The notes under the pieces are model-generated. The model saw only the letters and a program-made list of their open reading frames with translations, had not been told where the DNA came from and made no database searches. Both the position numbers and the translations under genes were made by a program. Shown one piece after another: positions 1 to 7,295 of a stretch of 64,000 nt of DNA; the first letter of the stretch is position 1; each line of letters begins with the position of its first letter. This stretch comes from Methanobrevibacter millerae (GTDB lineage: Archaea; Methanobacteriota; Methanobacteria; Methanobacteriales; Methanobacteriaceae). Where the stretch lies: assembly GCA_015063005.1 (NCBI GenBank), contig SUTF01000006.1, positions 115,905-179,904 of the forward strand. Direction: 5' to 3'.

Positions 1-216
1 AAAATCCATTATTCTATCAAAATATTTAAACATTATGCTGAATTCAATATCATTAGAATAATTTAAAGCAAAATATTCCATTGCATCCCATACATCACCT
101 ATCTCGTGGGGTTTGGGTAAAAAATAGCCTATTTTTTTATCTTGATTTATTCCTTCTTGCTGTGCAAATTTCGTATAACTGTACATTTTATTGTTTTCTT
201 TATGTTTATTTATCAT
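1..216 (-). CDS. Partial hypothetical protein, partner of an upstream RHH gene
   Basis: An open frame of 72 codons begins with ATG at 216 and runs off the left edge without a stop. It opens MINKHKENNKMYSYTKF and contains a PKPHEIGDVWDAMEYF stretch. The start codon directly follows the TAA of the ribbon-helix-helix gene at 217-378, so the two are almost certainly cotranscribed and translationally coupled. I do not recognise the family. The pairing of a tiny DNA-binding protein with a second small gene is the usual layout of type II toxin-antitoxin operons, which makes a toxin or toxin-like role possible, but nothing visible in these 72 residues shows it. Confidence 0.55.
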   Translation of the reverse strand, partial: MINKHKENNKMYSYTKFAQQEGINQDKKIGYFLPKPHEIGDVWDAMEYFALNYSNDIEFSIMFKYFDRIMDF

Positions 217-378
217 TTAAATCACCATTTTTTTGTTCTTCTCGTAGAATGTTATTAGAGCTAACCTCATAATGCTTGATGTATTTAAAGGTAGTGTTTC
301 TTTTAATTCTTTTATCATATGTTCCATATTTTCATCTAATCGGAGGGAAATACTTTTTTTATAATTATTTGCTTTCAT
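217..378 (-). CDS. Small ribbon-helix-helix (CopG/Arc-like) DNA-binding protein
   Basis: A 53-residue protein starting MKANNYKKSISLRLDEN. The KKSISLRLD stretch looks like the DNA-contacting beta ribbon, and two helices follow (MEHMIKELKETLP and SSIMRLALITFYEKNKK), the ribbon-helix-helix pattern of CopG/Arc/MetJ-type repressors. The size is normal for a stand-alone member. A purine-rich GAGGAAAAAA lies just before the ATG. The stop codon abuts the ATG of the next gene, so it is first in a two-gene unit and probably autoregulates it, as antitoxins of this fold do. The fold assignment is from pattern only. Confidence 0.65.
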   Translation of the reverse strand: MKANNYKKSISLRLDENMEHMIKELKETLPLNTSSIMRLALITFYEKNKKMVI

Positions 379-703
379 TTTTTTCCTCTTATATATCTAG
401 TTTGATGATTTACAGAGTAAATTAATTCCTTACTTTTGTGTTTCGGAATATGTATCTTGTAATTATCATCTATAAGATGTTTTAAATTCTAATATATTTA
501 AAGAGAAAATCATTTTTTATATTACTCAAGTATTTTGAATATTATTCATTGATTTTCACATTTTTCTATTCTTATTTTCAGAATTTTTTCCAAAAAAAGT
601 TTTTTTTTATTTTTAAATCGCCATATATTTATATATCTTTTGATAAAATTTTAACTATATTTTAGGTTTTTATTTAAAAAAGGGCTTGAAATGGGGTAAA
701 AAT
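379..703. promoter_or_regulatory. Divergent intergenic region with promoter of the first adhesin-like gene
   Basis: About 325 bases of very AT-rich DNA separate the leftward ribbon-helix-helix gene from the rightward adhesin-like gene. A TATA-like run (ATATATTTATATATC, about 622-638) lies some 70 bases before the ATG at 704 and would give an untranslated leader of roughly 40 bases. No RNA gene or additional open frame with a ribosome binding site is visible. Confidence 0.4.
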
Positions 704-3700
704 ATGAATAAGAAATTTTTAGTTTTTATTTGTCTGATCTTATTTTTTCTTTCTATTGCCGGTGTATCGGCTATGAATGTTAATCAGGCAATTGAGGATA
801 CTGACGATATGGTTGGTATTGCAGATACATTGGATGTATCTTTAAGTAATGACGAAGTTATTGGAAGTGCTGATAACGGTACTTTCACTGATTTGCAAAA
901 AAAGATTGATGATGCTGATGAAGGCTCAACAATCAATTTAGAAAATGATTATCACTCAGAGGGTTCTGGTGAAATAACTATTAATAAAGCTTTAACTATT
1001 AATGGTAACGGACATGTTATTGATGCTTTAGGTTCATCAGGCATATTTAGCATTGCCTCATCAAAGGTAACTTTGAAAAATATTGAGTTAAAACACGGAT
1101 TAGTTGAAGGGTATGGTGCTGCCATTTATTCTGATGGAAATATTGATCTTTATGGATGTACTTTCATTGATTTTCAGTCTCATGAGCATGGTGGTGCAAT
1201 TTATTCTACTGGTGATGTTACTCTTGTTGACTGTATATTTGAAAATTGCAGAAATCTGGAGGCTTGTGGTGGAGCTGTTTATTCTGATGGTGATGTAAAT
1301 GCCTATGGTTCTACTTTTCTTAATTGTTTTTCACAGTATTATGGCGGTGCAATCTACTGTGATAATAATATTGATGTATTTAACTGCAGTTTCATTGGCA
1401 ATTCTATGGACTTTTCTTACTATGAAGGAGGAGGCGCAATTCATTCTTCAGGAAACCTGACTGTTTATGATTCTATTTTTACAAGCAATTATGCTAGCGA
1501 AAAAGGTGGAGCCATTTATTCAGATGGTTATTTTTGTATTGACGGATGTAATTTTGTAGGAAATAATGCTGTGACTCATGGTGCTGCTGTTTATGTGGGG
1601 GGTCATGGAAGTATTTCAAATTGTAATTTTGTAGCTAATTCCCTTAAGGATTCTTATGAATCCAATGATGGTGGAGCTATTTATTCTGATGCAGATTTAA
1701 CTATTTTTAATTCTAATTTTACAAGTAATTATGCTGGCGATAGTGGTGGAGCCATTTTTTCAACTAACAATCTTAGTCTTATTGCTTGCAATTTCTTGGA
1801 TTGTTCTGCTGTAATTGATGGTGGAGCCATTTATTCTAAAGGAAAGGGTAATTTTAATTGGTGCAGATTCATAGGCTGTTCTGCTGAAATGGATGGGGGC
1901 GCAATTTACTCTGAAAATGAATATATTAATATTGAAAATTCATTTTTTGATAATAATTTGCCAAATGATTTTTATCCGAGCAATATCAATACTTCAAATA
2001 CTCTAATTTCATCACATATGAATCTCAATTTCAATAAAACTGTAATTTACCAGTATGATGCTGTTCAAATCCAGATAACTTTTGATGAAGGAGTCACAGG
2101 CAATGTCAGTGTTAGTATCAATGGCGTGGAAGAAAGATTTAAATTAACTGATAATTCACTATACATTATTAAACCTAATTTAAGTGTCGGAAAATATGAT
2201 GTAACTGTAAAATATAGTGGCGATGATGTATTTTCACCAACTGCTAAAAATAACAGTTTTAAAGTTGTGGATTCATCATTTAAAGACTTGCAATATATCA
2301 TAGATAACTTAGGAGATAATGAACTTGATTTAACTAAAAATTATACCTATGTGGATTATATTGATGGAAATTCACCAATATCAATTAAAAAGAAACTCAA
2401 AATTAATGGTAATGGATATACATTGGATGGAAGCACTTCTATGGGAATATTCAGTATAGCCTCACCAAATGTTATTTTAAATGACATTAATTTTGTTGAT
2501 GGACTAAACAGGTTAGGTGGTGCAATTTATTCATCCGAGTCATTTGATGTTATAAATTGCAGATTTTATAATTGTTCTGCATGGCGTGGAGGTGCAATTT
2601 ATTCTGAATCTCCTTTCAATATAGTGGATTCTAGTTTTGATAAGTGTTCTATCAATCGTAAGATGGGGGATTGGGTTTATGGTTCCATTATATGGGTATC
2701 TGATAATGATGGCGTATTGACAATAACCAATTCCACATTCACAAATCCATACACTATCGGCAGTATCTTTAATTTTGAAATTTTCCATTTGGGGTGCAGT
2801 GTTTCTTTAGATGAATGTACCTTTGTGAATTGTTCTGATGTACTTTTTACTACCGGTAATGTAGATTTTATTAATTCTTCTTTTGTTAATTCTACAGGCA
2901 TTGTAGCAAATGGCTATATAAATGTTTTAAATTCTACTTTTGTTGATTCATCTGTTAAATCCGAGGGTGATATAAATGTTTTTAATTCCAGTTTTAAGGA
3001 TGATTCCTCCATTTATTATGCGGCCAATCTAAATGTTTTCGATTCCAGTTTTAAGGATTCCTATATATATGATGCAGTTAATGTAAATGTTTTTGATTCT
3101 AGTTTTCTGAATTCTGATATTGATTCTATGGGTAATCTAGGCATATTTAATTCTAGTTTTGAGAATACTTTTTCCAATTGGGATGGGGGCGTTATTTGGT
3201 GTGAAGGTGATGTCAATGTTAATGCTTCTACTTTTGTGAATTCTTTTAATAATGATGACGGAGGAGTCATTTATTGTAACAGCAATGTATATATTTTTGA
3301 TTCTTCTTTTGTGAATTCTTCAGGATGGAAAGGTGGTGTTATCTTTTCTAAAGGTAATGTTACTATTGGCAATTCTAGTTTCGTGAATTCTTCAGGATGG
3401 GATGGCGGTGTTATTTATTCTGAGGCTAATGTTGATGCGGATAATTGTACTTTCGTGAATTCTTCAGCAGAAGATGGTGCTGTTATTTACATAGTGAACG
3501 ATTCATTCATTTCCCTAATTAATTGTATTTTTAATCAAAATCAGGGCAAATATTCAAGTGGAGTTGTTATATTGAATTCCAATTCGACTATTGATAATTG
3601 TACTTTCATTAACAATGAAATAGTACGTGGTTATGGTGGAGGTGCAATTTATATCAACGGGAAACTTAGTTACGCAATGAATTCACATCTAGTAATAAAT

Positions 3701-5515
3701 TTAACAAATCTTAAATTAAAAAATAATATGCCTGGCGATTATGGTGGAGCGATATCCTTTTTGGATGATATTTTACATATTGAATCATATGGGATATCTG
3801 GTGATGTCTTTGTTGATATTGCAGGCAAATCCTTTAAAAACACATTTGACTCTGAAGGAAAAGCTCTCTTCGAATTAAAAGATCTTCCTTCAGGCAACTG
3901 GGATGCAAGGATTTCATATTATGGTGATGATAATTTCAATTCTTTTGAAATAAATATTCCGTTAACTATTATCGGTTCATCCTATCATTTGGAAGTTCCG
4001 GACGTTACTAAAAATTATGGTGGTTCTGAACGTTTGGAAGTTACTTTAACTGAAGCTGGTTCTCCTGTTAGCAATGCTAAGGTTAACATTAACCTTAATG
4101 GTGTTGATTATACTAGAACCACTGACAGTAATGGTAAGGCTTCAATGGCTATTAATTTAAATGCAGGTACTTATATTGCTACTGTTAGTTATGATGATGT
4201 TTCCTGTGAGGCTACAATCACTGTTAATAAGTTATCCAGTAAAACAACATTGTCTTACACTAAAAATTCTCACGATAGTGTTACGTTGACTGCATCTGTT
4301 GATCCTACCGGTGCAGGGGGCAAGGTTACTTTTAATGTTAATGGTAAGGATTATTCTGCTATTGTAAGTGACGCTAAGGCAACTTACACTTTAAATAATC
4401 TGGCTGTGGGGTCTTACGAAGCTAAAGCCACCTACAGTGGTGATATTAACCATAAATCATCTTCTTCCACTTCAGTCAAGTTCACAGTTGAGGATGTTAA
4501 AATTGAAGTTTCTGCACCTGACTTAACCAAGTACTATAATGGGCCTGAAAGATTTGTTGTTACTATTAAGGAAGATTATAAAGCAGTTGTCGGTAAGAAT
4601 GTGACTATTAATCTTAATGGCAGGTCTTATATCAGAACAACTGACAGTGATGGTCAGGCTTCAATGGCAATTAACTTGGATAGTGGAAAATATGATGCAA
4701 CCGTAGAATATGATGGAATGAAATCTTATTCTACAGTTACAGTCAATCCTACTATTGTTGCAAAAGACTTTACTAAAATATTCAGAAACAATACTCAATA
4801 TTATGGTAAATTCACTGATTCACAGGGAAATCTGTTGAAAAATACTGATGTTGAATTCAATATCAATGGTGTGTTCTACACTAGGACTACTAATGATCAG
4901 GGTGTTGCAAAGATGAATATCAATTTAAATCCTGGAAGTTATATTTTGACTGCAACAAATCCAACAAATGGTGAAATGCAGTCTGTAACAATCACTGTTT
5001 TAACATCAATTGTTGAAAATTATGACTTGACCAAATACTATAAGAATGATTCTCAATATAGAATTAGACTTTTGGATTCGCAGGGCAATCCTGTCGGTGC
5101 TGGTGTAAGTGTTGAGTTCAATATCAATGGAGTGTTCTACACTAGAACATCTGATGCTCAAGGTTATGTTAAAATGAACATCAACCTGAATCCTGGAACA
5201 TATGTCATTACAGCTAATTATAACGGTTTGATGGCATCAAATACCATTAAAGTCCTTCCAATTATTAAGGCTGAGGATTTGGTTATGTCTTACAGGGATG
5301 GATCTAAATTTGAAGCAACATTGCTTGACGGTCAAGGAAAACCTTATGTAAATCAAAATATGACATTTAACATCAATGGAGTATTTTATACCCGTCCAAC
5401 TGATGACAATGGAATTGCTCGCTTAAACATTAACCTGATGGCCGGCGAGTACATCATCACATCAATGTATGAAAACGGTGCAGCAACATCAAATAAAGTA
5501 ACAATTAGAAGTTGA
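704..5515 (+). CDS. Giant secreted adhesin-like protein (beta-helix plus Ig-like repeats)
   Basis: About 1603 residues. ATG 704 is preferred over an in-frame TTG at 686 because it yields a clean signal peptide (MNKKFLVFICLILFFLSIAG then VSA) behind GGGGT. Two blocks (roughly residues 100-430 and 560-1020) are built from GGAIYS and NSSFVNSS repeats typical of right-handed parallel beta-helix proteins. The C-terminal 500 residues carry Ig-like modules centred on FNINGVFYTRTT and NINLNPGxYIIT. There is no transmembrane tail, sortase motif or pseudomurein-binding repeat. This architecture is that of Methanobrevibacter adhesin-like proteins, thought to sit on the cell surface and bind partners or host glycans. 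The last ~170 residues nearly match the protein encoded at 7296-9776. Function is inferred. Confidence 0.85.
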   Translation: MNKKFLVFICLILFFLSIAGVSAMNVNQAIEDTDDMVGIADTLDVSLSNDEVIGSADNGTFTDLQKKIDDADEGSTINLENDYHSEGSGEITINKALTINGNGHVIDALGSSGIFSIASSKVTLKNIELKHGLVEGYGAAIYSDGNIDLYGCTFIDFQSHEHGGAIYSTGDVTLVDCIFENCRNLEACGGAVYSDGDVNAYGSTFLNCFSQYYGGAIYCDNNIDVFNCSFIGNSMDFSYYEGGGAIHSSGNLTVYDSIFTSNYASEKGGAIYSDGYFCIDGCNFVGNNAVTHGAAVYVGGHGSISNCNFVANSLKDSYESNDGGAIYSDADLTIFNSNFTSNYAGDSGGAIFSTNNLSLIACNFLDCSAVIDGGAIYSKGKGNFNWCRFIGCSAEMDGGAIYSENEYINIENSFFDNNLPNDFYPSNINTSNTLISSHMNLNFNKTVIYQYDAVQIQITFDEGVTGNVSVSINGVEERFKLTDNSLYIIKPNLSVGKYDVTVKYSGDDVFSPTAKNNSFKVVDSSFKDLQYIIDNLGDNELDLTKNYTYVDYIDGNSPISIKKKLKINGNGYTLDGSTSMGIFSIASPNVILNDINFVDGLNRLGGAIYSSESFDVINCRFYNCSAWRGGAIYSESPFNIVDSSFDKCSINRKMGDWVYGSIIWVSDNDGVLTITNSTFTNPYTIGSIFNFEIFHLGCSVSLDECTFVNCSDVLFTTGNVDFINSSFVNSTGIVANGYINVLNSTFVDSSVKSEGDINVFNSSFKDDSSIYYAANLNVFDSSFKDSYIYDAVNVNVFDSSFLNSDIDSMGNLGIFNSSFENTFSNWDGGVIWCEGDVNVNASTFVNSFNNDDGGVIYCNSNVYIFDSSFVNSSGWKGGVIFSKGNVTIGNSSFVNSSGWDGGVIYSEANVDADNCTFVNSSAEDGAVIYIVNDSFISLINCIFNQNQGKYSSGVVILNSNSTIDNCTFINNEIVRGYGGGAIYINGKLSYAMNSHLVINLTNLKLKNNMPGDYGGAISFLDDILHIESYGISGDVFVDIAGKSFKNTFDSEGKALFELKDLPSGNWDARISYYGDDNFNSFEINIPLTIIGSSYHLEVPDVTKNYGGSERLEVTLTEAGSPVSNAKVNINLNGVDYTRTTDSNGKASMAINLNAGTYIATVSYDDVSCEATITVNKLSSKTTLSYTKNSHDSVTLTASVDPTGAGGKVTFNVNGKDYSAIVSDAKATYTLNNLAVGSYEAKATYSGDINHKSSSSTSVKFTVEDVKIEVSAPDLTKYYNGPERFVVTIKEDYKAVVGKNVTINLNGRSYIRTTDSDGQASMAINLDSGKYDATVEYDGMKSYSTVTVNPTIVAKDFTKIFRNNTQYYGKFTDSQGNLLKNTDVEFNINGVFYTRTTNDQGVAKMNINLNPGSYILTATNPTNGEMQSVTITVLTSIVENYDLTKYYKNDSQYRIRLLDSQGNPVGAGVSVEFNINGVFYTRTSDAQGYVKMNINLNPGTYVITANYNGLMASNTIKVLPIIKAEDLVMSYRDGSKFEATLLDGQGKPYVNQNMTFNINGVFYTRPTDDNGIARLNINLMAGEYIITSMYENGAATSNKVTIRS

Positions 5516-5545
5516 GGATTGAATATTCTCAACTCTTTTCTATTT
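5511..5545 (+). terminator. Stem-loop with T tract across the stop codon
   Basis: GTTGAG (5511-5516) pairs with CTCAAC (5528-5533) and is followed by TCTTTTCTATTTTT. The left arm includes the TGA of the adhesin-like gene. This is a plausible transcription terminator. Confidence 0.5.
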
Positions 5546-5851
5546 TTAATTAAATAAGGGTATAAATAAATTAATATTTTCTTTCTTGAATGATTATTTT
5601 ATCAATCTGTTTTTAAACTATATTCTACTTCGTTATCTTTTAAAACAAAAAGTTGTCATTGATGTATCTTCAAATATTTATTTATTCATGAAATAAATAA
5701 TTTAATGATGCTATACTCTTGTCATATAATTAAAAAATGGCTAATCCTCTTGTAAAATTTTAATAACTTTTATGATGAAATGTGGTAATTAAATATCAGT
5801 TTATAAACTTAATCATGTTTTTTTGAAGTTATTGGTCTTTAATTGTGTATA
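5546..5851. other. AT-rich gap between convergent genes
   Basis: About 300 bases of low-complexity AT-rich DNA between the first adhesin-like gene and the leftward DUF3791-like gene. I see no open frame with a ribosome binding site, no RNA gene and no clear repeat. Confidence 0.4.
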
Positions 5852-6292
5852 TTATGAAATTATGATTTCCCCAGCTTTATAACATTCTGCCAGATATTGT
5901 CTTGATTGATAATATAAATCTGAGTTAAAATTCAGTATTTTTTCGGCTAACCATGAAGAAAACACTTCTTTTATACCTCTAAAAACATCTTTTTCATCAT
6001 AATTGTCTTCAATCAGTCTTTCGAATACTTCTCCAATTTCCCAATAATCTGGAATGTTGTATTTGCATTTTGAAAGATTGTCAAATTCTCCGGTTGGGAT
6101 GTTATTGCGTATTATAAAATCATTTGCTACTTTTTCAATTGGTTCACAATGAAATACGTCTTCATAGTTATAAATTCTTTCTAGATCTTCACCTAAATAT
6201 TCGATGACATCTTTTCTCTTGTTTTTTGTTTCTCTTGAGATGAATTCAACTAGGCTGCAAGTATAAAATAATGAATTATTATTTTTATCCAT
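5852..6292 (-). CDS. DUF3791-like protein, downstream partner of a DUF3990-like gene
   Basis: 146 residues from ATG 6292, chosen because GAGG lies eight bases upstream and because the first 55 residues (FYTCSLVEFISRETKNKRKD ... YEDVFHCEPIEKVANDFI) fit the pattern of DUF3791: a helix, a spaced E/D-rich segment and a Y-x-DV-x-H motif. DUF3791 proteins are usually about 70 residues, so the remaining 90 residues, with a conserved-looking W-x-IG-x-V-x-x-RLI segment, are an additional region. The gene overlaps the 3' end of the upstream DUF3990-like gene by eight bases, so both are translated as one unit. DUF3791 and DUF3990 genes often lie together in gut Firmicutes and archaea. A toxin-antitoxin or immunity relationship is an inference. 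Confidence 0.6.
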   Translation of the reverse strand: MDKNNNSLFYTCSLVEFISRETKNKRKDVIEYLGEDLERIYNYEDVFHCEPIEKVANDFIIRNNIPTGEFDNLSKCKYNIPDYWEIGEVFERLIEDNYDEKDVFRGIKEVFSSWLAEKILNFNSDLYYQSRQYLAECYKAGEIIIS

Positions 6293-6740
6293 GAACTTTC
6301 CTCGCTTCTTTAAATTTAATTGTTTCAAGTGCTTTTTTGGTGTTAAAGCAAATTTGATGAGTTGGATATCTGAATTTAACTAATGCCCAAAATGCTTCTC
6401 GGCTAATCTTTTCATCTTGAAATTCTTGAATGTAGTTATAAATTGTATCATCTGCCATTGGGCCTTTAACAATGTCCCAGTCATGTGGAATTCCACTTCT
6501 ACAAGCAATTATGAAATCTAACCATTCTTCAGTCATTTTTTCAAATTTTAGAGTTTTCAATGAATCATTAGGATAATACTCATAAACATTGACAATACCT
6601 TCTCTAAATCGTGTTGCCCAACGGATTGCTTGTTGTTCCATAAGTGTACAGTAAAATCCAAAGTAAAAATCTTTGTTGAATTTTTCAATTCTAATTTCAG
6701 GCTTTTCAACGATTACTGTACTTCCGTGATAAATTTCCAT
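6285..6740 (-). CDS. DUF3990-like protein, possible ADP-ribosyltransferase-fold toxin
   Basis: 151 residues. ATG 6740 gives MEIYHGSTVIVEKPEIR; a TTG three codons upstream is less likely. The opening YHGS, then a strand with DFYFGFYCT and a helix EQQAIRWA, matches the DUF3990 pattern (YHGS ... DFG-x-GFY-x-T ... A-x-W-A), a family I recall as placed in the ADP-ribosyltransferase clan. Members occur next to DUF3791 genes, as here. The classical R-S-E-type catalytic set cannot be assigned by eye. The gene is first in a leftward two-gene unit. A toxin role is a hypothesis from fold and context. Confidence 0.6.
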   Translation of the reverse strand: MEIYHGSTVIVEKPEIRIEKFNKDFYFGFYCTLMEQQAIRWATRFREGIVNVYEYYPNDSLKTLKFEKMTEEWLDFIIACRSGIPHDWDIVKGPMADDTIYNYIQEFQDEKISREAFWALVKFRYPTHQICFNTKKALETIKFKEARKVHG

Positions 6741-7295
6741 AAGTTTCAAGTCCCATTATAATTTATTCTTAGTATAATTGTTGTTTTTATTAGTTAATAA
6801 CTTTTTAGTTGATAAAATTACAGTTAATTGTTTTTCAACAAAAAATAGGTAGTTATATAAAACTAATTTATGAGCCTTATTGAGATTAGCTTTTAGATAA
6901 ACAATAATGCCTCAGTCTCTTTTAGGTCGGGGATGAATTGCACAAAAATGAGGAGCACAAAAATGCTGTTCAAATGCTCTTCTCTTTTTTATTTATTAAT
7001 TATAAAACTACTTGTAAATTTTTATTTAGCTATCATTGTGGGCGATTTTTTGTGAAAGTGGTTAATAAGAATTTTAAATTCATATTCATCATTCTAAGTT
7101 GATTTTAAAGATGATGGGGAATAAAAATCTTAAACAGAAAATAGAAATCCTTAAAAAACAAATCAATGAGTAAATTACTTTTTCCTATGATTTTTGTATG
7201 TTCTTTCTATATGGTGAGAATAGGTTAAACACCACATTTTTATATTTTTTTCAATAAACTTTTAACTATTCTTTTGATAAAGACTTGGTGAGGAT
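6741..7295. other. Intergenic region with promoter of the second adhesin-like gene
   Basis: About 555 bases without a convincing gene. Around 6905-6990 base composition rises and two copies of AGCACAAAAATG-like sequence occur; GAGCA (6952-6956) can pair with TGCTC (about 6977-6981) before TTCTCTTTTTT, a weak terminator-like element. A 20-codon frame at about 7110-7172 ends LKQKIEILKKQINE and is too short to call. Immediately before the ATG at 7296 is GGTGAGGAT, a strong ribosome binding site. Confidence 0.35.

Noticed and set aside
81..272. 63-codon rightward open frame
   Set aside because: It is antisense to the partial gene at 1-216 and the ribbon-helix-helix gene, which have better start sites and coding character.
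1100..3500. Regular repeats resembling a CRISPR array
   Set aside because: They are coding repeats of the beta-helix protein with variable spacing, and no cas genes are present.
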